From Eledone cirrhosa (Eukaryota; Mollusca; Cephalopoda; Octopoda; Eledonidae), in the NCBI GenBank assembly GCA_964016885.1, contig OZ024742.1, forward strand, positions 3,136,275 to 3,200,274: a stretch of DNA of 64,000 nucleotides. Direction: 5' to 3'. Every line of letters begins with the position of its first letter. Position 1 is the stretch's first letter. The position numbers and the translations under genes are program-made. This document shows positions 1 to 13,800 of the stretch, piece after piece. The notes below the pieces were generated by a model. The model ran no database searches and was not told the DNA's origin. It saw only the letters and a list, made by a program, of their open reading frames with translations.

Positions 1-9
1 TCAAATCCC
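1..9 (+). promoter_or_regulatory. Remnant of RNA polymerase III B box of the SINE
   Basis: TCAAATCCC matches the 3' part of the tRNA-type B box consensus (GGTTCRANNCC). The first bases would fall just before the window. In an intact SINE this internal element pairs with an upstream A box for TFIIIC binding. Whether this copy is transcribed cannot be judged from here. Confidence 0.5.
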
Positions 10-110
10 GCCGACGTTGACTTTGCCTTTCATCCTTACGAGGTCGATAAAATAAAGTACCAGTAATGCACTGGGTAAGGGCTGGCCTTGTGCCTAAAGT
101 AGAAACAATT
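1..110 (+). mobile_element. 3' part of a tRNA-derived SINE, cephalopod type (partial, cut by window edge)
   Basis: This is the only non-satellite sequence in the window. It starts inside a tRNA-like B box (TCAAATCCC), then reads GCCGACGTTGACTTTGCC, TTTCATCCTTACGAGGTCG, ATAAAATAAAGTACCAGT and a 3' block GGCCTTGTGCCTAAAGTAG, ending in an A-rich tail (AGAAACAATT). B box first and A-rich tail last give the + orientation. From established knowledge (recall, no search run), this order of blocks is characteristic of the tRNA-derived SINEs with a shared central domain that are very common in squid, cuttlefish and octopus genomes. Compared with the form I remember, a second GTCGAT..ATCGACT stretch expected after GCACTGGG appears to be missing, so this copy seems internally deleted. 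The tRNA-like head and A box lie outside the window. SINEs are non-autonomous and depend on a LINE reverse transcriptase. No target-site duplication can be checked because the left end is absent. Confidence 0.8.
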
Positions 111-400
111 ATAGTATAACACTCTGCACTATAGTATTAACACACTACACTATAGTATTAACACACTACACTATAGTATAACACACTACACTATAGTATT
201 AACACACTACACTCAAGTATTAACACACTATACTACAGTATTAACACACTACACTATTGTATTAACACACAACACTATAGTATTAACACTCGATATTACA
301 GTATTAACACACTACACTATAGTATTAACACACAACACTATAGTATTAACACACTACATTATAGTATAAAACTCTACACTATAGTATTAACACACTACAC

Positions 401-472
401 TATAGTATAATACACTATAGTATTAACACACTACACTATAGTATAATACACTATAGTATTAACACACTACAC
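401..472. repeat. 36-bp local dimer repeat with a 15-bp short monomer
   Basis: A short monomer TATAGTATAATACAC (401-415) is followed by a normal 21-mer (416-436), and the pair is repeated: 15-mer at 437-451, then the next monomer from 452. The 15-mer looks like a monomer that lost six bases of the ACACACTACAC half. The doublet is a small example of a variant being copied together with its neighbour. Confidence 0.8.
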
Positions 473-739
473 TATAGTATTAACTCAAAATTATAGTATG
501 AACACATTACACTATAGTATTAATACAGCACTATAGTATTAACACACTACACTATAGTATTAACACACTACACTATAGTATTAACACACTACATTATAGT
601 ATAACACACTACACTATAGTATTAACACACTACATTACAGTGTTAACACACTACACTATAGGTTTAACACACTATACTACAGTATTAACACACTACACTA
701 TTGTATTAACACACAACACTATAGTATTAACACACTACA

Positions 740-2770
740 CTATAGTATTAACAACATACACTATAGTATAACACACTACACTATAGTATTAACACACTAT
801 ACTATAGTATTAACACGCTACACTATAGTATTAACACACTACATTGTAGTATTAACACACTACACTATATTATTAACACACTACATTGTAGTATTAACAC
901 ACTACACTATAGTATTAACACACTACACTATAGTATAACACACTACACTATAGTATTAACACACTACACTACAATATTAACACACTACACAATAGTATTA
1001 ACACACTAAACTACAGTACTAACACACTACTCTATAGTATTAACACACTACATTGTAGTATTAACACACTACACTATAGTATTAACACACTACATTATAG
1101 TATAACACACTACACTATAGTATTAACACACTACACTATACTATTAACACACATCACTATAGTATTAACACACATCACCACAGTATAACACAATACACTA
1201 TCGTATTAACACACTAAATTATAGTATAACACAATACACTATAGTATTAACACAACACTATAGTATCAACACAATACAATATAGTATTAACACACTACAC
1301 TATAGTATTAACACACTACACTATAGTATTAACACACTAAACTATAGTATTATCACACTACACTGTAGTATTAACACACAACACTATAGTATTAACAAAC
1401 TACACTTTAGTATAACACACTACACTATAGTATTAACACACTACACTATAGTATAACACACTTCACTATAGTATTAACACACTACAATATAGTATTAACA
1501 CACTACAATATAGTATTAACACACTACACTATATTATTAACACACTAAACTATAGTATTAACACACTACACTATAGTATATACACACTACACTATATTAT
1601 TAACACACAGCACTATAGTATTAACACACTTCACTACAGTACAATACACTGCACTATCGTATTAACACATTAAACTATAGTATAACACACTACACTATAG
1701 TATTAACACACTACACTATATTATTAACAAAATACACTATAGTATAACACACTACACTATAGTATTAACACACTATACTATAGTATTAACACGCTACACT
1801 ATAGTATTAACACACTACATTGTAGTATTAACACACTACACTATAGTATTAACACACTACACTATAGTATAACACACAACACTATAGTAATAACACACTA
1901 CACTACAATATTAACACACTACACAATAGTATTAACACACTAAACTACAGTACTAACACACTACACTATAGTATTAACACACTAAACTAGAGTATAACAC
2001 ACTACACTATAGTATTAACACACTACATTATAGTATAACACACTACACTATAGTATTAACACACTACACTATAGTATAACACACTACATTATAGTATGAC
2101 ACACTACACTAAAGTATTAACACACTACACTGTAGTATTAACACACATCACTATAGTATTAACACACTTCACCACAGTATAACACAATACACTATCGTAT
2201 TAACACACTAAACTAGAGTATAACACACTACACTATAGTATTAACACAACACTATAGTATCAACACACAACACTATAGTATTAACACACTAAACTATAGT
2301 ATTAACACACTACACTGTAGTATTAACACACAACACTATAGTATTAACAAACTACACTATAGTATAACACACTACACTATAGTATTAACACACTACACTA
2401 TAGTATAACACACTTCACTATAGTATTAACACACTACAATATAGTTTTAACACACTACACTATAGTATTAACACACTACACTATATTATTAACACACTAC
2501 AGTATAGTATTAACACACAACACTATAGTATTAACACACTACACTATAGTATATCACACTACACTATTGTATTAACACACTACACTATAGCATTAACACA
2601 CTAAACTATAGTATTAACACACTACACTATAGTATAAACACACTACACTATAGTATTAACACACAGCACTATAGTATTAACACACTTCACTACAGTACAA
2701 CACACTACACTATCGTATTAACACATTAGACTATAGTATAACACACTACACTATAGTATTAACACACTAC
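740..2770. repeat. ~1-kb repeat in two diverged copies (about 740-1715 and 1716-2770)
   Basis: Variant strings recur in the same order at offsets between about 930 and 1,060: AACACGCTACAC at ~812 and ~1788; AAACTACAGTACTAAC at ~1008 and ~1942; CACCACAGTATAACAC then TATCGTATT at ~1187-1207 and ~2171-2201; ATTAACAAACTACAC at 1391 and 2342; CTTCACTACAGTAC at 1629 and 2685. The changing offset shows gains and losses of single monomers since the duplication. A third relative of the first part lies at ~5370-5620. These copies are clearly older than the 4,444-bp duplication. Confidence 0.7.
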
Positions 2771-3030
2771 ATTGTAGAATTAACACACTACACTATAGTA
2801 TTAATACACTACACTATAGTATTTACACACAACATTATAGTATTAACACACTACACTAGAGTATAACACACTACACTATAGTATTAACACACTACAATAT
2901 AGTATTAACACACTACACTATAGTATAACACATTACACTCTAGTATTAACACACTACACTATATTATTAAGACACTGAACTATAGTATTAACTGACAACA
3001 CTAGAGTATAACACACTACACTATTGTATT

Positions 3031-3940
3031 AACACACTACACTATAGTAATAACATACAACACTATAGTATTAACACCCTACATTATAGTATTAACACAC
3101 AACACTATAGTATTAATACAATACACTATAGTATTAACACACTACACTATAGTATTAACAAACTACACTATAGTATAACACATTACACTCTAGTATAAAC
3201 ACACTACACTATAGGATTAACACACTACATTATATTATTACTCACTACACTATAGTATTAACACACTACACTATAGTATTAACACACTACAATATAGTAT
3301 TAACACACTACACTATAGTATTAACACACTACACTATATTATTAAGACACTGATCTATAGTATGAACTCACAACACTAGAGTATAACACACTACACTATT
3401 GTATTAACACACTACACTATAGTATTAACACAATACACTATAGTATTAACACACTACACTATAGTATTAACAAACTACACTAAAGTATAACACATTACAC
3501 TCTAGTATTAACACACTTCACTATAGGTTTAACACACTACATTATATTATTACTCACTACACTATAGTATTAACACACTACACTATAGTATAACACACTA
3601 CACTATAGTAGTAACGCACTACACTATAGTGTTAACACACTACACTATAGTATTAACATGGTAAACTATAGTATTAACACACAACACTATAGTATTAACA
3701 CACTACATTATAGTATAACATACTACACTATAGTATTAAAATAATACACTATAGTATAACACACTACACTATAGTATTAACAAACTACACTATAGTATTA
3801 ACACACTACATTATAGTATAACAAATTACACTATCGTATTAACACACTACACCAGAGTATTAATACACTATACTACAGTATTAACACACTACCCTATAGT
3901 ATTAACACACAACACTATAGTATTAATACACTACACTATA
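3031..3940. repeat. Segment duplicated at 6106-7015 (offset 3,075), copy 1
   Basis: From ~3031 to ~3940 the order of variant monomers matches 6106-7015 at a constant offset of 3,075. Check points are ATTATATTATTACTCAC at 3229 and 6304, GACACTGA at 3346 and 6421, ACATGGTAAACT at 3656 and 6731, and ACAAATTACACTATCG at 3821 and 6896. Scattered point differences show it is older than the 4,444-bp duplication. Homology continues to about 5.1 kb / 8.4 kb with changing offset (3,136 at CTCTACATT, 3,280 at ACTTTAGTATT). A 312-bp local repeat (ATTATATTATTACTCAC at 3229 and 3541) is present in both copies (6304 and 6616), so it pre-dates the 3,075-bp event. Confidence 0.75.
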
Positions 3941-6900
3941 GTATTAACACACTACACTATAGTATTAACACTCTACATTATAGTATAACACACTACACTA
4001 TAGTATTAACACACTATACTACAGTATTAACACACTACACTATTATATTAACACACAACACTATAGTATTAACACAGTACACTATAGTATTTACACACTA
4101 CACTATAGTATAACACACTACATTATAGTATAACACACTACACTATAGTATTAACACACTACATTGTAGTATTAACACACTACACTATAGTATTAACACA
4201 CTACACTATAGTATAACACACTACACTATAGTATTAACACACTACACTACAATAATTACACACTACACTATAGTATTAACACACTAAACTACAGTACTTA
4301 CACACTACACTATAGTATTAACACACAGCACTATAGTATTAACACACTACATTATAGTATAACACACTACACTATAGTATTAACACACTACACTATACTA
4401 TTAACACACATCACTATAGTATTAACACACTACAATATAGTATAACACAGTTCACTATAGTATTAACACACTACAACATAGTATTAACACACTACACTAT
4501 AGTATTAACACACCTCACTATAATATTAACACACTACACTATAGTATTAACACACAACACTATAGTATTAACACACTACACTATAGTATAAACACACTAC
4601 ACTGTAGTATAACACACAACACTATAATATTAACACACTACACTATAGTATTAACACACTACACTATAGTATTAACACACTACACTATAGGATTAACACA
4701 CAGCACTATAGTATTAACACACTTCACTACAGTACAACACACTACACTATCGTATTAACACACTAAACTATAGTATAACACACTCCACTATAGTATTAAC
4801 ACACTACACTATAGTATTAACACAATACAATATAGTATTAACACACTACACTACAGTATAACACACTACACTATAATATTAACACATTATACTTTAGTAT
4901 TAACACAATACACTATAGTATTTACACACAACATTATAGTATTAACACATTACACTATAGTATAACACACTACAGTATATATTTTTAACACACTACACTA
5001 GCGTATAACACACTACACTATAGTATTAACACATTACAATATAGTATTAACACACTACACTATAGTATTAACACACTACACTATATTATTAAGAAACTAC
5101 ACTATAGTATTAAATCAAAACTATAGTATGAACACATTACACTATAGTATTAATACAGCACTATAGTATTAACACACTACACTATAGTATTAACACACTA
5201 CACTATAGTATTAACACACTACACTATAGTATGACTCACTACACTATAGTATTAACACACTACATTACAGTGTTAACACACTACACTATAGTATTAACAC
5301 ACTATACTACAGTATTAACACACTACACTATTGTATTAACACACAACACTATAGTATTAACAAAATACACTATAGTATAACACACTACACTATAGTATTA
5401 ACACACTATACTATAGTATTAACACGCGACACTATAGTATTAACACACTACATTGTAGTATTAACACACTACACTATAGTATTAACACACTACACTATAG
5501 TATAACACACTACACTATAGTAATAACACACTACACTACAATATTAACACACTACACAATAGTATTAACACACTAAACTACAGTACTAACACACTACACT
5601 ATAGTATTAACACACTACATTATAGTATTAACACACTACACTATAGTATAACACACTAGAGTATATATTATTAACACACTACACTAGCGTATAACACACT
5701 ACACTATAGTATAACACACTACATTATAGTATAACACACTACACTATAGTATTAACACACTACATTATAGTATTACACACTACACTATAGTATTAACACA
5801 CTACACTATATTATTAACACACTACAGTATAGTATTAACACACAACACTATAGTATTAACACAATACACTATAGTATATCACACTACACTATTGTATTAA
5901 CACACTACACTATAGTATTAACACACTACACTATATTATTAAGACACTGAACTATAGTATTAACTCACAACACTAGAGTATAATACACTACACTATTGTA
6001 TTAACACACTACACTATAGTATTAACACACTACATTGTAGTATTAACACACTTCACTACAGTACAACACACTACACTATCGTATTAACACATTAGACTAT
6101 AGTATAACACACTACACTATAGTATTAACACACAACACTATAGTATTAACACACTACACTATAGTATTAACACAAAACACTATAGTATTAACACAATACA
6201 CTATTGTATTAACACACTACACTATAGTATTAACAAACTACACTATAGTATAACACATTACACTCTAGTATTAACACACTACACTATAGGATTAACACAC
6301 TACATTATATTATTACTCACTACACTATAGTATTAACACACTACACTATAGTATTAACACACTACAATATAGTATTAACACACTACACTATAGTATTAAC
6401 ACACTACACTATATTATTAAGACACTGAACTATAGTATTAACACACAACACTAGAGTATAACACACTACACTATTGTATTAACACACTACACTATAGTAT
6501 TAACACAATACACTATAGTATTAACACACTACACTATAGTATTAACAAACTACACTATAGTATAACACATTACACTCTAGTATTAACACACTTCACTATA
6601 GGATTAACACACTACATTATATTATTACTCACTACACTATAGTATTAACACACTACACTATAGTATAACACACTACACTATAGTATTAACGCACTACACT
6701 ATAGTATTAACACACTACACTATAGTATTAACATGGTAAACTATAGTATTAACACACAACACTATAGTATTAACACACTACATTATAGTATAACATACTA
6801 CACTATAGTATTAAAACAATACACTATAGTATAATACACTACACTATAGTATTAACAAACTACACTATAGTATTAACACACTACATTATAGTATAACAAA

Positions 6901-7100
6901 TTACACTATCGTATTAACACACTACACCAGAGTATTAATACACTATACTACAGTATTAACACACTACTCTATAGTATTAACACACAACACTATAGTATTA
7001 ACACACTACATTATAGTATAACACACTACACTATAGTATTACCACACTACACTATAGTATAACACACTACACTATAGTATTAACACACTACACTATAGTA

Positions 7101-7705
7101 TTAACACTCTACATTATAGTATAACACACTACACTATAGTATTAACACACTATACTACAGTATTAACACACTACACTATTATATTAACACACAACACTAT
7201 AGTATTAACACACTACACTATAGTATTAACACACTACACTATAGTATAACACACTACATTATAGTATAACACACTACACTATAGTATTAACACACTACAT
7301 TGTAGTATTAACACACTACACTATAGTATTAACACACTACACTATAGTATAACACACTACACTATAGTATTAACACACTACACTACAATATTAACACACT
7401 ACACTATAGTATTAACACACTACACTATAGTATTAACACTCTACATTATAGTATAACACACTACACTATAGTATTAACACACTATACTACAGTATTAACA
7501 CACTACACTATTATATTAACACACAACACTATAGTATTAACACACTACACTATAGTATTAACACACTACACTATAGTATAACACACTACATTATAGTATA
7601 ACACACTACACTATAGTATTAACACACTACATTGTAGTATTAACACACTACACTATAGTATTAACACACTACACTATAGTATAACACACTACACTATAGT
7701 ATTAA
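7101..7705. repeat. 332-bp nested tandem duplication (second copy partial)
   Basis: The series ACTCTACATT, CTATACTACAG, CTATTATATT, then CATTGTAG recurs at an offset of 332 (TTAACACTCTACATT at 7101 and 7433). The second copy leaves the pattern near 7705, where CTAAACTACAGTACTTAC begins. The same arrangement is found 4,444 bp downstream (about 11545-12149). Confidence 0.75.
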
Positions 7706-10130
7706 CACACTAAACTACAGTACTTACACACTACACTATAGTATTAACACACAGCACTATAGTATTAACACACTACATTATAGTATAACACACTACCCTA
7801 TAGTATTAACACACTACACTATAGTATTAACACACAACACTATAGTATTAACACACTACACTATAGTATAAACACGCTACACTGTAGTATAACACACAAC
7901 ACTATGATATTAACACACTACACTATAGTATTAACACACTACACTATAGTATTAACACAATACACTATAGGATTAACACACAGCACTATAGTATTAACAC
8001 ACTTCACTACAGTACAACACACTACACTATCGTATTTACACACTAAACTATAGTATAACACACTCCACTATAGTATTAACACACTACACTATAGTATTAA
8101 CACAATACAATATATTATTAACACACTACACTACAGTATAACTCACTACACTATAATATTAACACATTATACTTTAGTATTAACACAATACACTATAGTA
8201 TTTACACACAACATTATAGTATTAACACACTACACTATAGTATAACATACTACAGTATATATTATTAACACACTACACTAGCGTATAACACACTACACTA
8301 TAGTATTAACACATTACAATATAGTATTAACACACTACACTATAGTATTAACACACTAAACTATATTATTAAGAAACTACACTATAGTATTAACTCACAA
8401 CACTATAGTATTAACACACTACACTAGATTATAACACACTACACTATTGTATTAACAAACTACACTATAGTAGTAACACACTACACTATAGTATTAACAC
8501 ACTAAACTATAGTATTAACACACGACACTATAGTAGTAACACAATTCAATATAGTATTAACACACTACTCTATAGTATTAGCACACTACACTATAGTATT
8601 AACACACTACACTATAGTATAACACACTTCACTATAGTATTAACACACTACACTATAGTATAACACACTTCACTATAGTATTAACACACTACAATATAGT
8701 ATTAACACACTACATTATAGTATAAACACACTACACTGTAGTATAACACACAACGCTATAATATTAACACACTACACTATAGTATTAACACACTACACTA
8801 TAGGATTAACACACACCACTATAGTATTAACAAATTTCACTACAGTACAACACACTACACTATAGTATTAACACACTACACTATAGTATTAACACAATAC
8901 AATATAGTATTAACACACTACACTACAGTGTAACACACTACACTATAATATTAACACGTTACACTTTAGTATTAACACAATACACTATAGTATTTACACA
9001 CAACATTATAGTATTAACACACTACACTATAGTATAACACACTAGAGTATATATTATTAACACACTACACTAGCGTATAACCTACTACACTATAGTATTA
9101 ACACATTACAATATAGTATTAACACACTACACTATAGTATTAACCCACTACACTATATTATTAACACACTACACTATATTATTAACACACTACACTATAG
9201 TATTAACACACTACACTACTGTATTAACACACTACACTATAATATTAACACAATATACTACAGTATTAACACACTACACTGTAGTAATAACACACAACAC
9301 TATAGTACTAACACACTACATTATAGTATAACGCACTACACTATAGTATTAACACAACTACACTATAGTATTAACACACATCGCTATAGTATTAACACAC
9401 GTCACCACACTATAACACACTACACTATAGTATTAACACAAGACTATAGTATTAACACAATATAATATAGTATTAACACGCTACACTATAGTATTAACAC
9501 ACTACACTATAGTATTAACAGACTACACTATAGTATTAACACACTACACAATAGTATTAACACACAACACTATAGTATTAACCCACTACACTATAGTATA
9601 AAATACTACACTATTGTATTAACACACTACACTATAGTATAACACACTTCACTATAGTATTAACACACTACAATATATTATTAACACACTACACTATAGT
9701 ATTAACACACTACACTATACTATTACCACACTACACTGTAGTATAACACACTACACTATAATATTAACACACTACACTATAGTATTAACATACTACACTA
9801 TAGTATTAACACACTACACTATAGTATTAACACACTACACTGTAGTATTAACACACTACACGATAGTATTAACACACAACACTATAGTATAACACACTAC
9901 ACTATAGTATTAACACACTACACTATAGTGTTAACACACTATACTACAGTATTAACACACTACACTATAGTATTAACACACTACACTATAGTATTAACAC
10001 ACTATACTACAGTATTAACACACTACACTATAGTATTAACACAATATACTACAGTATTAACACACTACACTATAGTACTAACACACTAACCTACAGTATA
10101 ACACACTACATTATAGTATAACACACTTCA

Positions 10131-10500
10131 CTATAATATTAACACAGTACACTATAGTATAACACACAACACTTTAGTATTAACACACTGCATTATACTA
10201 TAACACGCTACACTATAGTATTAACACACTACACTATAGTATAACACACTACATTATAGTATGACACACTACACTATAGTATTAACACACTACATTGTAG
10301 TATTAACACACTACACTATAATATTAACACACTACACTATAGTATAACACACAACACTTTAGTATTAACACACTGCATTATACTATAACACGCTACACTA
10401 TAGTATTAACACACTACACTATAGTATAACACACTACATTATAGTATGACACACTGCACTATAGTATTAACACACTACATTGTAGTATTAACACACTACA
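10131..10500. repeat. 185-bp nested tandem duplication
   Basis: Two copies, about 10131-10315 and 10316-10500, share CAACACTTTAGTATT, ACTGCATTATACTATAAC, ACGCTACAC and TAGTATGACACAC in the same order (ACTTTAGTAT at 10171 and 10356). They differ at a few bases, such as CAGTACAC versus CACTACAC and GACACACTACAC versus GACACACTGCAC. The same pair recurs at about 14575-14944 inside the second 4,444-bp unit. Confidence 0.8.
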
Positions 10501-10840
10501 CTATAATATTAACACACTACACTATAGTATAACACACTACACTATAGTAATAACACACTACAATACTGTATTAACACACTACACTATAGTATTAACAAAT
10601 TACACTATAGTATAACACACTACACTATAGTATTAACACACTTCACTACAGTATTAACACACTACACTATAGCATTAACACAATATACTACAGTATTAAC
10701 ACACTACACTATAGTATTAACACACTAACCTACAGTATAACACACTACATTATAGTATAACACACTTCACTATAGTATTAACACACTATACTATAGTATT
10801 AACACTCTACACTATAGTATTAACACACTACACTATAGAA

Positions 10841-13800
10841 TAACACACTACACTATATTATTAAGACACTGAACTATAGTATTAACACACAACACTAGAG
10901 TATAACACACTACACTATTGTATTAACACACTACACTATAGTATTAACACAATACACTATAGTATTAACACACTACACTATAGTATTAACAAACTACACT
11001 ATAGTATAACACATTACACTCTAGTATTAACACACTTCACTATAGGATTAACACACTACATTATATTATTACTCACTACACTATAGTATTAACACACTAC
11101 ACTATAGTATAACACACTACACTATAGTATTAACGCACTACACTATAGTATTAACACACTACACTATAGTATTAACATGGTAAACTATAGTATTAACACA
11201 CAACACTATAGTATTAACACACTACATTATAGTATAACATACTACACTATAGTATTAAAACAATACACTATAGTATAATACACTACACTATAGTATTAAC
11301 AAACTACACTATAGTATTAACACACTACATTATAGTATAACAAATTACACTATCGTATTAACACACTACACCAGAGTATTAATACACTATACTACAGTAT
11401 TAACACACTACTCTATAGTATTAACACACAACACTATAGTATTAACACACTACATTATAGTATAACACACTACACTATAGTATTACCACACTACACTATA
11501 GTATAACACACTACACTATAGTATTAACACACTACACTATAGTATTAACACTCTACATTATAGTATAACACACTACACTATAGTATTAACACACTATACT
11601 ACAGTATTAACACACTACACTATTATATTAACACACAACACTATAGTATTAACACACTACACTATAGTATTAACACACTACACTATAGTATAACACACTA
11701 CATTATAGTATAACACACTACACTATAGTATTAACACACTACATTGTAGTATTAACACACTACACTATAGTATTAACACACTACACTATAGTATAACACA
11801 CTACACTATAGTATTAACACACTACACTACAATATTAACACACTACACTATAGTATTAACACACTACACTATAGTATTAACACTCTACATTATAGTATAA
11901 CACACTACACTATAGTATTAACACACTATACTACAGTATTAACACACTACACTATTATATTAACACACAACACTATAGTATTAACACACTACACTATAGT
12001 ATTAACACACTACACTATAGTATAACACACTACATTATAGTATAACACACTACACTATAGTATTAACACACTACATTGTAGTATTAACACACTACACTAT
12101 AGTATTAACACACTACACTATAGTATAACACACTACACTATAGTATTAACACACTAAACTACAGTACTTACACACTACACTATAGTATTAACACACAGCA
12201 CTATAGTATTAACACACTACATTATAGTATAACACACTACCCTATAGTATTAACACACTACACTATAGTATTAACACACAACACTATAGTATTAACACAC
12301 TACACTATAGTATAAACACGCTACACTGTAGTATAACACACAACACTATGATATTAACACACTACACTATAGTATTAACACACTACACTATAGTATTAAC
12401 ACAATACACTATAGGATTAACACACAGCACTATAGTATTAACACACTTCACTACAGTACAACACACTACACTATCGTATTTACACACTAAACTATAGTAT
12501 AACACACTCCACTATAGTATTAACACACTACACTATAGTATTAACACAATACAATATATTATTAACACACTACACTACAGTATAACTCACTACACTATAA
12601 TATTAACACATTATACTTTAGTATTAACACAATACACTATAGTATTTACACACAACATTATAGTATTAACACACTACACTATAGTATAACATACTACAGT
12701 ATATATTATTAACACACTACACTAGCGTATAACACACTACACTATAGTATTAACACATTACAATATAGTATTAACACACTACACTATAGTATTAACACAC
12801 TAAACTATATTATTAAGAAACTACACTATAGTATTAACTCACAACACTATAGTATTAACACACTACACTAGATTATAACACACTACACTATTGTATTAAC
12901 AAACTACACTATAGTAGTAACACACTACACTATAGTATTAACACACTAAACTATAGTATTAACACACGACACTATAGTAGTAACACAATTCAATATAGTA
13001 TTAACACACTACTCTATAGTATTAGCACACTACACTATAGTATTAACACACTACACTATAGTATAACACACTTCACTATAGTATTAACACACTACACTAT
13101 AGTATAACACACTTCACTATAGTATTAACACACTACAATATAGTATTAACACACTACATTATAGTATAAACACACTACACTGTAGTATAACACACAACGC
13201 TATAATATTAACACACTACACTATAGTATTAACACACTACACTATAGGATTAACACACACCACTATAGTATTAACAAATTTCACTACAGTACAACACACT
13301 ACACTATAGTATTAACACACTACACTATAGTATTAACACAATACAATATAGTATTAACACACTACACTACAGTGTAACACACTACACTATAATATTAACA
13401 CGTTACACTTTAGTATTAACACAATACACTATAGTATTTACACACAACATTATAGTATTAACACACTACACTATAGTATAACACACTAGAGTATATATTA
13501 TTAACACACTACACTAGCGTATAACACACTACACTATAGTATTAACACATTACAATATAGTATTAACACACTACACTATAGTATTAACCCACTACACTAT
13601 ATTATTAACACACTACACTATATTATTAACACACTACACTATAGTATTAACACACTACACTACTGTATTAACACACTACACTATAATATTAACACAATAT
13701 ACTACAGTATTAACACACTACACTGTAGTAATAACACACAACACTATAGTACTAACACACTACATTATAGTATAACGCACTACACTATAGTATTAACACA

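Larger units (their letters stand above)
111..6396. repeat. Left satellite domain, diverged mosaic block
   Basis: Monomers here are more varied than farther right, and repeat relationships are overlapping rather than cleanly tandem. The stretch at ~485-700 recurs at ~5115-5330 with an offset of 4,630 (shared markers: TATGAACACATTAC and TACATTACAGTG). A GACACTGAAC-type variant appears at 2971, 3346 (as GACACTGATC), 5943 and 6421, then again at 10865. A further variant series, CACAGCAC then CTTCACTACAGTAC, is typical of this domain. The ACCTTGTTGTATG tag of the right domain was not seen here. No gene is present. Confidence 0.85.
6397..10840. repeat. 4,444-bp higher-order repeat, copy 1
   Basis: The block is repeated immediately downstream at a constant offset of 4,444. 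Check points: GACACTGAAC 6421/10865, ACATGGTAAACT 6731/11175, ATTAACAAAC 6851/11295, CACTACAATATT 7381/11825, CACTAAACTATAG 8041/12485, the AACACAACTACAC variant near 9350 and 13794, and ACACAGTACAC near 10143 and 14587. No monomer gain or loss was found at the points checked. The only differences I noticed are adjacent bases at 9082-9083 (CT versus AC at 13526-13527). The left edge is set where 6396 and 10840 stop matching. The block contains nested 332-bp and 185-bp tandem duplications. Confidence 0.9.

Noticed and set aside
1..60. Functional tRNA gene
   Set aside because: Only a B-box-like remnant is present. What follows is SINE body, not an acceptor stem, and the rest of a tRNA would be outside the window.
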